Below are positions 44,409 through 53,271 of a stretch of DNA of 64,000 nt, in pieces; position 1 is the first letter of the stretch; each line of letters opens with the position of its first letter. Source of the stretch: Parabacteroides sp. An277 (GTDB lineage Bacteria > Bacteroidota > Bacteroidia > Bacteroidales > Tannerellaceae). A program made the position numbers and the translations under genes. The notes beneath the pieces are model-generated. The model worked only from the letters and a program-made list of their open reading frames with translations, was not told where the DNA came from and searched no databases. The stretch spans positions 1 through 64,000 of the forward strand of contig NZ_NFJB01000010.1 in NCBI RefSeq assembly GCF_002159645.1, read 5' to 3'.

Positions 44409-46952
44409 ATGAAGTACATAGCTTTTTGTGTAATGTTCCTTTTATCTTTAGATTTCCTATCCGCCCAAGAATGGACACCATCCGATTGGCCTGTATTGAA
44501 AAAATATGACGGGGCACATTTGTATCAGATTGCTTTACCTTTGGGTGGAATCGGGACTGGTACGGTTTCGCTGGGTGGACGTGGCGAATTGCGCGATTGG
44601 GAACTTATGAATGTCCCAGCGAAAAAATATAGCACAGTGACACCCGGCAACAATGCGCCTTTCTTTGCCATCTATGCCAAGCCACAAGGTGAAGCGGCTT
44701 CCACCACATTGCTGGCAGGTCCGCTTTATCCACAAGAATATTTACATTACGAAGGGCGTCCGGTAGATCATCACGGTATGCCGCGCTTTGCCGAGGCTTC
44801 GTTTGAGGCGGCTTATCCATTCGGGCAAGTACATCTATCAGATGAGGCATTGCCTATCCAAGTAACTATTAAAGGATTCAATCCGTTAATCCCTGGAGAT
44901 GCAGAAGCAAGCGGAATGCCGCTAGCCGTATTATCATACGAAGTAGAAAACCGGACAGACAAACCAATGGAAGTATCCATATGCGGTTCGCTCCGTAATT
45001 TTATTGGAAAAGATGGAAGCAAATTCACGTCGAATTGGAAAGGGGACTTCATCCCTATAGGTGCCAAACAGAATAAAAATGAATACCGCACACAAGAAGG
45101 ATTGAAAGGTATTTATTTCTACTCGGAAGGCGTAGAAAAAGAAGACCCTGCCTGGGGAACCTTGGCTTTAACGACACAATCCGATGGACAAGTAACTTAT
45201 CGCACATCTTCTAAACCGGATGATTGGAACAATGCTATCTTGAATTTCTGGGATGATTTCTCAGACGACGGTTTGATGCAAGAGCGGACTGAACCGATAA
45301 CAGAAGACGACCCAATGGCATCGTTGGCTGTTAAGAAAGAGATTAATCCCAAAGGGAAAGCTACGTTCACATTCTATCTGACCTGGAACTTTCCCAATCG
45401 AAAAGCTTGGTCGGAAACTATTGTAGGGAATTATTATAGCACACAATATACCGACGCTTGGGATGCTGCGCAAAAAATAGTCCCCCAAATTCCACAGTTA
45501 GAGAAAGAAACCCTTACTTTTGTCAATGCGTTCCTCGCAAGTTCGTATCCAGCAGAAGTGAAAGAAGCGGCTTTGTTCAATTTGGCTACGCTACGTTCGC
45601 AAACGGTTTTCAGACTTCCAAGTGGACATTTAATGGGTTGGGAAGGCGTGATGGATCGTTTTGGTTCTTGCCAAGGTTCATGCACGCATGTTTGGAATTA
45701 TGAAGTGGCCACGCCTTATCTTTTTGGCGATTTAGCTCAGACGATGCGCGACGTGGAACTAAATTATGCCACCAAAGAGAACGGATTAATGAACTTCCGC
45801 GCCGCTTTACCTCTTTCGGAAGCCTCGAAAGGGAACGCGGCCGCAGCCGATGGACAAATGGGTTGTGTGATGAAAATGTACCGCGAATGGCAACTATCGG
45901 GAGACAACGCTTTCCTGGAAAAGAATTGGGAACAAACCAAGAAAATCCTTTCTTACGCCTGGACAGAAAAGGGTTGGGATGGCAATCAAGATGGCGTGAT
46001 GGAAGGTTCGCAACACAATACCATGGATGTAAATTATTTCGGACCGAATCCTCAAATGGGTTTTTGGTATATGGGAGCTCTACGGGCTGCCGAAGAAATG
46101 GCGAAAGCTATGGGCGACAAAGCTTTTGCCAAGAAGTGCCGTCGGCTTTTCGAACAAGGTAGTACTTGGATGGATGCGAATCTCTTTAATGGCGAATACT
46201 ACGAACACAAAATCACCAACCCAAAGACATTCGAGTTTCTCCACATGGACGACCCTCATGTAGAAATCCCCGCATTTCAACTGGGTAAAGGATGCTTGGT
46301 GGATCAATTGGTAGGGCAATACATGGCACATATTTGTGGCTTAGGTTATTTGGCCAATGAAGCGCATATCCGTACAACATTGGAAAGCATTATGAAGTAT
46401 AATTACGTACCCAACTTCAGTCGACACTTCAACAATATGCGCTCTTACGTCATAGGCGATGAGGCCGGACTTCTGATGGCCTCTTGGCCGAAAGGACGCC
46501 TGGAGGTTCCTTTCCCTTATTTCGCCGAAGTGATGACTGGCTTTGAATATTGTGCGGCTGTAAGCATGTTATATGAAGGCATGGAAAACGAAGCGCTAAC
46601 GTGCATCCGTTCTATCCGAGACCGTTTTGATGGAGCTAAGCGAAATCCATTTAGCGAAGCAGAGTGCGGGCATCATTATGCTCGTTCGATGGCAAGTTGG
46701 GCTGCAGTATTGGCATTAAGCGACTTCCATTACTCGGGCATTGATAAGCAAATAGGTTTTACGTCTAAACCAGGTACCTATTTCTGGAGCAATGGTTCGG
46801 CATGGGGACTTTGTACTATCTCCGCATCGAATGCCACACTTCAAGTCTTAAAAGGTTCTTTGTCTTTAAAGAAGTTCCAAGTAGGCGATAAAAGTATCCG
46901 ATTAAAAAACGTAACCTTGAATTCCGGAGATGAAAAGACAATGAATTGGTAA
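44409..46952 (+). CDS. GH116 family beta-glycosidase
   Basis: 847 aa, signal peptide to about residue 19. The N-terminal GH116 (GBA2-type) domain shows LPLGGIGTGTVSLGGRGELR, and the catalytic (alpha/alpha)6 region has HLMGWEGVMDRFGSCQGSCT, HVWNYEVATPYLFGDLAQTM, GNQDGVMEGSQHNTMDVNYF and FSEAECGHHYARSMASWA. The Glu in MEGSQHNTMD and the Asp/Glu cluster are likely catalytic. Known members act on beta-glucosides, beta-xylosides or GlcNAc; specificity here is open. Starts 16 bp after the sulfatase, in the same operon. Confidence 0.93.
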   Translation: MKYIAFCVMFLLSLDFLSAQEWTPSDWPVLKKYDGAHLYQIALPLGGIGTGTVSLGGRGELRDWELMNVPAKKYSTVTPGNNAPFFAIYAKPQGEAASTTLLAGPLYPQEYLHYEGRPVDHHGMPRFAEASFEAAYPFGQVHLSDEALPIQVTIKGFNPLIPGDAEASGMPLAVLSYEVENRTDKPMEVSICGSLRNFIGKDGSKFTSNWKGDFIPIGAKQNKNEYRTQEGLKGIYFYSEGVEKEDPAWGTLALTTQSDGQVTYRTSSKPDDWNNAILNFWDDFSDDGLMQERTEPITEDDPMASLAVKKEINPKGKATFTFYLTWNFPNRKAWSETIVGNYYSTQYTDAWDAAQKIVPQIPQLEKETLTFVNAFLASSYPAEVKEAALFNLATLRSQTVFRLPSGHLMGWEGVMDRFGSCQGSCTHVWNYEVATPYLFGDLAQTMRDVELNYATKENGLMNFRAALPLSEASKGNAAAADGQMGCVMKMYREWQLSGDNAFLEKNWEQTKKILSYAWTEKGWDGNQDGVMEGSQHNTMDVNYFGPNPQMGFWYMGALRAAEEMAKAMGDKAFAKKCRRLFEQGSTWMDANLFNGEYYEHKITNPKTFEFLHMDDPHVEIPAFQLGKGCLVDQLVGQYMAHICGLGYLANEAHIRTTLESIMKYNYVPNFSRHFNNMRSYVIGDEAGLLMASWPKGRLEVPFPYFAEVMTGFEYCAAVSMLYEGMENEALTCIRSIRDRFDGAKRNPFSEAECGHHYARSMASWAAVLALSDFHYSGIDKQIGFTSKPGTYFWSNGSAWGLCTISASNATLQVLKGSLSLKKFQVGDKSIRLKNVTLNSGDEKTMNW

Positions 46953-46979
46953 ACAATTAACAAATAATAAAAACAACGT

Positions 46980-47843
46980 ATGAAAGTAAAGTATTGGTAT
47001 GTATTAGTTTGCTTGCTCTGTTGCGAATGTCTGATGGCGGCAAGCACGGTGCGGGAGTCGTTGAGCTTCCAGAGTAACAAATTGGGTAAAGAGGTACGCT
47101 ATTCTATCTACCTGCCGGACGGATATGATCATTCTACACGCAAATATCCGGTTCTTTATCTGCTGCATGGCTGGTCGGACAATGAAACGTCGTGGGTACA
47201 AATGGGCGAGGTGCAGCGTATTGCCGACGAAGCCATCGCGTCCCATCGGGCAGCAGAAATGATTATCGTCATGCCCGATGCCGGTGAAACATGGTATGTT
47301 AATTCTTATGATGGCCGTGTGCCTTACGAAGATATGTTTTTCGAAGAGCTGATCCCTTACATCGAAAAGACATACCGGGCCCGGGCCGACCGTGAATACC
47401 GAGCTATCGCCGGCCTTTCGATGGGGGGCTATGGTTCTTTCCTCTATACCCTTCATCATCCGGACATGTTCACAGCCTGTGCCCCGCTGAGTGCGGCGAT
47501 TTATACCGACGAGCAAATGCAAAAGGCCTTGAATACCACGCGAGGTACGCTCTTCGATTCGATTTTCGGGAAGGGGAACCTGACGGAACATTGGCGTACA
47601 AACAGCGTACTCGACCTCTTAAACACGTTGGATGCTGAAAAGCCTTGGCGCGTGGCTTATTATCTGGATTGCGGCGACGAGGATTATTTGCTGCATGGCA
47701 ACAACATCGCACATGAAATCTTGCAAGAAAAGAATATCAAACATGAACTTCGGGTGCGCGACGGAGGGCATACCTGGACCTATTGGCGCACGGCCTTACC
47801 CTCTGTCCTGGAGTTCGTGAGCGTCCGCTTCCGCCGGAGCTAA
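46980..47843 (+). CDS. Secreted esterase, CE1-like alpha/beta hydrolase
   Basis: 287 aa with signal peptide (YWYVLVCLLCCECLMAAS). Putative-esterase fold: PVLYLLHGWSDNETSW for the oxyanion region, nucleophile Ser147 in AGLSMGGYG, Asp near LDCGDED, and His in RDGGHTWTYW. Members include feruloyl/acetyl esterases and trehalose mycolyltransferase-like enzymes; in a PUL it likely removes acyl groups from the glycan. Last clear member of the SusCD operon; a long hairpin follows at 47854-47900. Confidence 0.88.
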   Translation: MKVKYWYVLVCLLCCECLMAASTVRESLSFQSNKLGKEVRYSIYLPDGYDHSTRKYPVLYLLHGWSDNETSWVQMGEVQRIADEAIASHRAAEMIIVMPDAGETWYVNSYDGRVPYEDMFFEELIPYIEKTYRARADREYRAIAGLSMGGYGSFLYTLHHPDMFTACAPLSAAIYTDEQMQKALNTTRGTLFDSIFGKGNLTEHWRTNSVLDLLNTLDAEKPWRVAYYLDCGDEDYLLHGNNIAHEILQEKNIKHELRVRDGGHTWTYWRTALPSVLEFVSVRFRRS

Positions 47844-47853
47844 TCCAATCCGC

Positions 47854-47900
47854 ATTTTCCTCCAGTGTGGAGGGTTACTACCCACCACACCGGAGAAAAT
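47854..47900. terminator. Hairpin at the end of the SusCD operon
   Basis: ATTTTCCTCCAGTGTGG (47854-47870) pairs with CCACACCGGAGAAAAT (47885-47900) with one bulge and one mismatch. It has T-rich and A-rich flanks and so could terminate in either direction. It separates the operon from the fucosidase gene. Confidence 0.65.
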
Positions 47901-47977
47901 AGTTTAACATCCAGGCCAACAAATAATCCAATCCGAAATTTATGAGTTATCAGCAAGGATATTCCATTTGTAAACGT

Positions 47978-47985
47978 TACCTTTG
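47978..47985 (+). promoter_or_regulatory. -7 element for the GH29 gene
   Basis: TACCTTTG, 31 bp upstream of the fucosidase start, fits TAnnTTTG and suggests separate expression from the SusCD operon. Confidence 0.5.
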
Positions 47986-48015
47986 CGGAAACATAATCGA
48001 TAAATAGAGAAGACA

Positions 48016-50256
48016 ATGAGAAACATGAAGCAAATTTTGCCTTTCGTGGCGGGTATCTGGTTGCTTTCGGCTTGTGCACAAGCTCCAAAAGATACGATGG
48101 CCTATCAGAACACCATCCCTGTGGAGGCGGGCGACAGCCACGAAATGATTATTGAAAAGGCGGCCCATGTAGTGCCTACAGCTAATCAGTTACATGCGTT
48201 GGAGAACGAGTTCATCGCATTCATCCACTTCGGGCCGAACACGTTTACAAAACGCGAGTGGGGAACGGGGCATGAAGACCCTAAGATATTCGACCTGAAG
48301 GCGCTGGATACCGACCAGTGGTGCGAAGCCATGAAAGCAGCGGGCATGAAGATGGTGATACTGACCGTAAAACATCACGATGGGTTTGTGCTCTGGCAAA
48401 GCCGTTATACGACACATGGCATCATGTCGACCGGCTTTGAAGGAGGAAAGGGCGACATCTTGAAGAACCTTTCGGCTTCGTGTCAAAAATATGGATTGAA
48501 GTTGGGTATTTACCTTTCGCCTGCCGATTTGTTCCAGATTGAAAGCAAAGATGGATTGTATGGGAATTTAAGTCCATACACGGAACGTGTCATTCCCCGC
48601 GAAGTGCCCGGCCGTCCGTTTGCCAATAAGACCACTTTCAAGTTTAAGGTAGATGATTATAATGAGTATTTCCTCAATCAATTGTTCGAGTTACTCACGG
48701 AATATGGCCCCATCCACGAAGTGTGGTTCGACGGCGCGCATCCGAAACGGAAAGGCGGACAGACCTACAACTATCAAGCCTGGAAAGAGTTGATACATAC
48801 GTTAGCCCCCGAAGCCGTCATCTTTGGCCGAGAAGACGTGCGCTGGTGTGGTAATGAAGCCGGAGGTACGCGCCCGACAGAATGGAACGTGGTAGCTTAT
48901 CAGGCAAATCCTGATACGATGAACCATTTCGCCGATATGACCGATGCTGATTTAGGTTCGCGTGAAAAACTCTATACCGCCAAATACCTCCATTACCAGC
49001 AGGCAGAAACCAACACTTCGATACGCGAAGGGTGGTTCTATCGAGACGATACGCACCAGAAGGTACGGAGCGCAGACGATGTATTTGATATTTATGAACG
49101 AGCCGTCGGTGGTAATTCTACCTTCCTTTTGAATATTCCGCCGAACCGGGACGGACGTTTCTCCGACGAAGATGTGAAAGTATTGCAGGAAGTGGGCCGA
49201 CGTATCCACGAGACCTATGACACGAACCTGCTGGAAGGAGCCAAAGGACCAAAAGAGGTATTAGACAACGACCCCCACACATTCCTTCTGTTGGAGGGAA
49301 AGAATGAATTTGTCCTGTCTACTCCGAAGCCTATCACATTGAACCGTCTTGTATTGCAAGAGGCTGTAGCTACCCATAGCGAACGCGTGGAGAGCTTCGC
49401 CGTAGATGCCCAAATCGAAGGAGAATGGACCCAGATAGCTACCTCGACAAACATAGGCTACAAACGAATCCTCCGTTTCCCGGACGTTACGACCGACAAG
49501 ATACGCGTCCGCATCCTCGAATCGAGAATGGCTCCGGCTATAAGTCATATTTCTGCGCATCATTATGCTGCCCGTCCGCCTCAGTTGAGTATCGATCAAG
49601 ATAAAGAGGGACAAATCGTTATTTCTCCTAAACTCCAAGATTTCGGTTGGAATCAACATGGACAAAATGCCGCAGAGAACCTGAACGCAGGTTACACCAT
49701 CCATTATACAACAGACGGAACAGAGCCTACAGCCCAATCTCCCGTCTATACTGCGCCTTTCCCTCAGACAAAGGGAGAAATTAAAGCTGTGGCTATATTG
49801 AATGGGGAAACAGGTAGCGTTGCCAGCGAACGGGCCGGACTCGCCAAAAAGAATTGGAAATTAATCAAAGCGGATGGAGAGGAAGAATCTCATCCTGCCA
49901 CAGCGGCTTTCGACGCGAACCCATCTACCTATTGGAATGTGCAAAAAGGCGCGTTGCCACATCATATTACCATTGATTTGGGCGAAACGCATTCATTGGT
50001 AGGGTTTGCCTATACGCCACAGACCGTCAATTCACAAGGCATGATGGCTCGAGGCGTGATCAAAGCCAGCGAAAATGGCCAAACTTGGCGCACGGTCGAG
50101 AGCTTCGAGTTCGGAAACCTCATCAACGACCCCAGCAAACGTACGCACTTCTTCAAACAACCGCTTTCAACGCGCTACATCCAAGTGGAAGCCGTAGAAA
50201 GCACGGATGGCAAGAATTCCACCGCAATCGCCGAGCTGGATTTCTATTCCAATTGA
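48016..50256 (+). CDS. GH29 alpha-L-fucosidase lipoprotein
   Basis: 746 aa, lipobox LLSAC with Cys20. GH29 barrel: FIHFGPNTFTKREWGTG, LTVKHHDGFVLWQS and nucleophile Asp239 in HEVWFDGAHP. A chitobiase-like module (TIHYTTDGTEPTAQSPVYTA) and an F5/8 discoidin domain (about 625-745: ATAAFDANPSTYWNVQKGAL) follow. This architecture is usual for alpha-1,3/4 fucosidases of gut Bacteroidetes. Start could also be Met4. The stop codon overlaps the -33 element of aroA. Confidence 0.95.
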   Translation: MRNMKQILPFVAGIWLLSACAQAPKDTMAYQNTIPVEAGDSHEMIIEKAAHVVPTANQLHALENEFIAFIHFGPNTFTKREWGTGHEDPKIFDLKALDTDQWCEAMKAAGMKMVILTVKHHDGFVLWQSRYTTHGIMSTGFEGGKGDILKNLSASCQKYGLKLGIYLSPADLFQIESKDGLYGNLSPYTERVIPREVPGRPFANKTTFKFKVDDYNEYFLNQLFELLTEYGPIHEVWFDGAHPKRKGGQTYNYQAWKELIHTLAPEAVIFGREDVRWCGNEAGGTRPTEWNVVAYQANPDTMNHFADMTDADLGSREKLYTAKYLHYQQAETNTSIREGWFYRDDTHQKVRSADDVFDIYERAVGGNSTFLLNIPPNRDGRFSDEDVKVLQEVGRRIHETYDTNLLEGAKGPKEVLDNDPHTFLLLEGKNEFVLSTPKPITLNRLVLQEAVATHSERVESFAVDAQIEGEWTQIATSTNIGYKRILRFPDVTTDKIRVRILESRMAPAISHISAHHYAARPPQLSIDQDKEGQIVISPKLQDFGWNQHGQNAAENLNAGYTIHYTTDGTEPTAQSPVYTAPFPQTKGEIKAVAILNGETGSVASERAGLAKKNWKLIKADGEEESHPATAAFDANPSTYWNVQKGALPHHITIDLGETHSLVGFAYTPQTVNSQGMMARGVIKASENGQTWRTVESFEFGNLINDPSKRTHFFKQPLSTRYIQVEAVESTDGKNSTAIAELDFYSN

Positions 50257-50304
50257 TATTTTCATCAGAAATCCTTATTTTTGTGGCCGAAAATAAGGAT
50301 TTCT
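50253..50304 (+). promoter_or_regulatory. aroA promoter inside a 15-bp-arm hairpin
   Basis: TTG (50253-50255, within the fucosidase stop region), 20 bp, then TATTTTTG (50276-50283). The arms AGAAATCCTTATTTT (50267-50281) and AAAATAAGGATTTCT (50290-50304) are perfect complements with an 8-bp loop, so the -7 element and start site lie in a dyad. It may be both terminator of the upstream gene and operator or attenuator for aroA. Confidence 0.65.
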
Positions 50305-50307
50305 TTT

Positions 50308-51534
50308 ATGGAATATATCATTAAATCTCCGGAAGGAATGTGGCAGGCGGACGTGATGTTGCCTGCTTCGAAGAGTATTAGCAACCGGGCATTGATTCTA
50401 AATGCATTAAGTTACAGTCCTTTTCCTATTCAAAATTTATCGGATTGTGACGATACGCATGTGCTTGTAAGGGCTTTAGAATCCAATGAGCGGGATTTCG
50501 ATATCCAAGCGGCAGGGACGGCCATGCGTTTCCTGACGGCTTTCCTCGCGAAAATCATGGGAGAATGGACCATCACAGGAACTGAGCGGATGAAGAATCG
50601 CCCTATTCGTGTGTTGGTGGATGCACTTAATTCGTTGGGTGCGCGTATTGAATATATAGAGAAGGAGGGATTCCCTCCGCTGCGCATCTTCGGGAGTGCG
50701 TTGCAAGGCGGCGAGATCTCGCTGGCGGGCGACGTCAGTTCGCAATATATCTCTGCGCTATTGATGATTGCTCCTACCATGGAAAAGGGTTTGGTGCTGC
50801 ATCTGACGGGGCATGTCATTTCGAAGCCCTATATCCAACTGACTTTGCAATTGATGAAACAATTTGGCGTCGAGGCCGAATGGCTGGGGGAATCGACTAT
50901 CCGCGTGGCTCCGCAAAGTTATCAGCCCGTGCCATTTACTGTAGAAGCTGATTGGAGCGCCGCTTCCTATTGGTTTGAGATGATGGCGCTCGCGCCTCAA
51001 GCCCATATCTGTTTGCAGGGATTGTTCAAGCATAGTTTTCAAGGGGATGCCATGGGGGCTCGGCTGTTCGCGCAGTTGGGTGTCGGGTGCGATTTCGTCG
51101 AGGGCGTCACGCTCCGTCGGACAGGGCAAATCACCCGGAAGCTGGTGCATAATTTCGTAAACGAACCCGATTTGGCACAGACCTTTGCCGTCACCTGTGC
51201 GCTGCTGAACGTGCCGTTCTATTTCAATGGCCTTCAAACGCTCCGCATTAAGGAAACAGACCGTATTGCGGCCTTAAAAACAGAATTGAAAAAGCTCGGA
51301 TACGTGCTGAAGGATCCGTCGGAGGGCGTCCTTATGTGGGACGGCGAGCGATGCGAATCCGAAACAAATCCTATTATCAACACCTACGAAGATCACCGAA
51401 TGGCGTTGGCTTTTGCGCCCGTCGCCCTCGTCCGAAAGGAGGGTATCCGGATTGCAAATCCCCATGTCGTCAGCAAAAGTTATCCGCATTTCTGGGAACA
51501 TCTCCTCGCTGCAGGCTTTTCGGTGGAATCTTAA
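50308..51534 (+). CDS. aroA: 3-phosphoshikimate 1-carboxyvinyltransferase (EPSP synthase)
   Basis: 408 aa, sixth step of the shikimate pathway in the cytoplasm. N-terminal ASKSISNRALILNALS binds shikimate-3-phosphate; AAGTAMRFLTAFLA corresponds to the NAGTAMR motif with Ala-Ala in place of Gly-Asn-Ala-type residues; DVSSQYISALLM and LRIKETDRIAALKTEL are further hallmarks. The ATG at 50308 is chosen because the upstream TTG start would overlap the promoter dyad. Bacteroidetes AroA proteins are often divergent; glyphosate response cannot be inferred. Confidence 0.94.
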   Translation: MEYIIKSPEGMWQADVMLPASKSISNRALILNALSYSPFPIQNLSDCDDTHVLVRALESNERDFDIQAAGTAMRFLTAFLAKIMGEWTITGTERMKNRPIRVLVDALNSLGARIEYIEKEGFPPLRIFGSALQGGEISLAGDVSSQYISALLMIAPTMEKGLVLHLTGHVISKPYIQLTLQLMKQFGVEAEWLGESTIRVAPQSYQPVPFTVEADWSAASYWFEMMALAPQAHICLQGLFKHSFQGDAMGARLFAQLGVGCDFVEGVTLRRTGQITRKLVHNFVNEPDLAQTFAVTCALLNVPFYFNGLQTLRIKETDRIAALKTELKKLGYVLKDPSEGVLMWDGERCESETNPIINTYEDHRMALAFAPVALVRKEGIRIANPHVVSKSYPHFWEHLLAAGFSVES

Positions 51535-51563
51535 ATTTCTATTCGTAATTTTCTCTTACAATT

Positions 51564-51983
51564 ATGTGGTATTTCATTTTAAGTTTAGTGGCGCTCGGGG
51601 TGGTGGCCGCTATTTTAGGCTATTTTCGCAATCGAAAGTTGCAACGGATGTTGGAACGGGGCGAAATTAGCGAAATCCCGGAACCAAGGGAGATTCCGGA
51701 GGAATGTTGTGGCCAGCACGAAGTCTGCGAACGAGATAGCCTCCTGGCTGCGGTAAGTAAAAAGATCGAATATTATGACGACGAAGAACTGGACCGTTTC
51801 CGCGGCGTGGAGCCTGAAGCTTATCCAGACAACGCCGTCGAAGAGTTTCGAGAGGTATTGTATACGCTCCGCGAAGTCGAAGTCGCGGGCTGGTTGCGTA
51901 GCCTGCAGCTCCGTGGGGTCAACCTCCCGGACGCGCTGAAAGACGAGGCCTTTTTAATTGTCGGCGAACGACGCTCACACTAA
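51564..51983 (+). CDS. Hypothetical membrane-anchored protein
   Basis: 139 aa. One N-terminal helix (MWYFILSLVALGVVAAILGY), then a soluble acidic domain with a Cys pair and His (EECCGQHEVCERD) and a conserved-looking core (DAVEEFREVLYTLREVEVAG-like, followed by WLRSLQLRGVNLPDAL). I do not know the family. It lies 29 bp after aroA and 17 bp before a metal ABC permease; the CC-H-C cluster makes a metal-linked role conceivable. Confidence 0.7.
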   Translation: MWYFILSLVALGVVAAILGYFRNRKLQRMLERGEISEIPEPREIPEECCGQHEVCERDSLLAAVSKKIEYYDDEELDRFRGVEPEAYPDNAVEEFREVLYTLREVEVAGWLRSLQLRGVNLPDALKDEAFLIVGERRSH

Positions 51984-52000
51984 TACAAAAACGCGCCTAC

Positions 52001-52825
52001 ATGGAATTGCTTCAGTTTGTATTCTTTCAAAACGCGCTCCTCGGCAGTCTCTTTACGGCTATCGTTTGCGGCATGGTGGGGACGTACGTCGTCTCGCGCC
52101 GGCTGGTGTTCATCAGCGGCGGGATTACCCACGCGTCGTTCGGCGGCTTAGGACTGGGTTTTTATCTGGGGACGAACCCTATCCTGACGGCTATGGCGTT
52201 CGCCGTACTATCGGCGTTTGGGGTCGAATGGATGAGTAAATCCCAACAAATACGCGAGGACTCTGCCATCGCCGGCATTTGGTCGCTCGGAATGGCGTTG
52301 GGCGTGATATTTACCTTTTTAACGCCCGGTTATGCCCCAAACCTCTCGGCTTATTTGTTTGGAAATATCCTGACTATTACGCAGGCGGATATCATCGCCA
52401 GTGCGGCGCTGGCGGGAGTGCTGTTGCTCCTGTTCACGCTCTTTGGGCGCGAAATTATATACGTCGCCTTCGATGCCAATTTTGCTCGCACGCAAGGACT
52501 TCCCGTGCGGTTCATTGAATATATGATGATTTTTTTTATTGCTATCGCGATTGTATTGTCCATCCGCATGGTGGGCATCATGCTTTTGATGAGCCTCCTT
52601 ACCTTGCCCCAAATCACGGTCAATCTGCTCACGTCGGACTACCGCAAAATCCAATGGGGGAGCATACTATTGGCATTCGCAGGGTCGGTCGGGGGATTAT
52701 TTCTCTCGTATTACCAAAATGTACCGTCGGGCGCCTTTATTATTCTCCTGCTGGTGTCGTTCTTCCTTGCAGTTAAATGTATTCAGGGAATCCGACAATG
52801 GAAATCCCATGCAAATGCCTCTTGA
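52001..52825 (+). CDS. Metal (zinc/manganese-type) ABC transporter permease
   Basis: 274 aa with 8-9 membrane helices, family ABC-3 (ZnuB/MntB/SitC). Signatures: FFQNALLGSLFTAIVCGMVG, RRLVFISGGITHASFGGLGL and a late RMVGIMLLMSLLTLPQITVN. It would carry divalent metal with an ATPase and a binding protein, but neither is in the window; a distant partner is required. Likely cotranscribed with aroA and the small membrane protein. Confidence 0.9.
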   Translation: MELLQFVFFQNALLGSLFTAIVCGMVGTYVVSRRLVFISGGITHASFGGLGLGFYLGTNPILTAMAFAVLSAFGVEWMSKSQQIREDSAIAGIWSLGMALGVIFTFLTPGYAPNLSAYLFGNILTITQADIIASAALAGVLLLLFTLFGREIIYVAFDANFARTQGLPVRFIEYMMIFFIAIAIVLSIRMVGIMLLMSLLTLPQITVNLLTSDYRKIQWGSILLAFAGSVGGLFLSYYQNVPSGAFIILLLVSFFLAVKCIQGIRQWKSHANAS

Positions 52826-52846
52826 TTTCCCCTTTTTTTATCATCG

Positions 52847-53146
52847 GCAGATGACAAAGATAGTTATTTCCGAATTTTTCTGCCGTCTGCACGTGCAAAA
52901 GCAGTTGTTTTTAAACGGAACTGTCATCTGCACGTGCTTATTTAAATTTCTTTAGAGTCAAAATCCCATTGTAACGTGCAGAAGCAGTTGATTTCTGGAA
53001 CTACCCTTTTTGCACGTTACAATGAGGAAATGTTAATAAGATTATTTATATACGCACGTTACAATGGAAGAATCATTTAAAAACAACTATTTTTGCACAT
53101 GACAATGGGATAAGAAAATCCGAAACTACACCCATTGTCACGTGCC
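52847..53146. repeat. Eight-copy 41-bp-phased palindrome array
   Basis: GCACGTGC-type dyads are centred at 52851.5 (decayed), 52892.5, 52933.5, 52975.5, 53015.5, 53057.5, 53098.5 and 53141.5: steps of 41, 41, 42, 40, 42, 41 and 43. Flanks ATTGTAACGTGCA and TGCACGTTACAAT show the dyad extends further. Half-phase dyads such as CAGTT/AACTG around GTTTTTAAAC (centre about 52912) occur in several gaps. It occupies most of the 446-bp gap before the PorW-like gene; 53147-53271 shows nothing clear. Confidence 0.85.
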
Positions 53147-53271
53147 GACGGCCTTTCCGCCCCGGCAGTCATGGGAACAGCCCCTGCAGTCGGAAAAGAA
53201 AATAAAAATAAAGTCATAATTAAACAATAAAATGATGGTAAAAGCGTTATATTACCGTCTTCGAAGCATTC

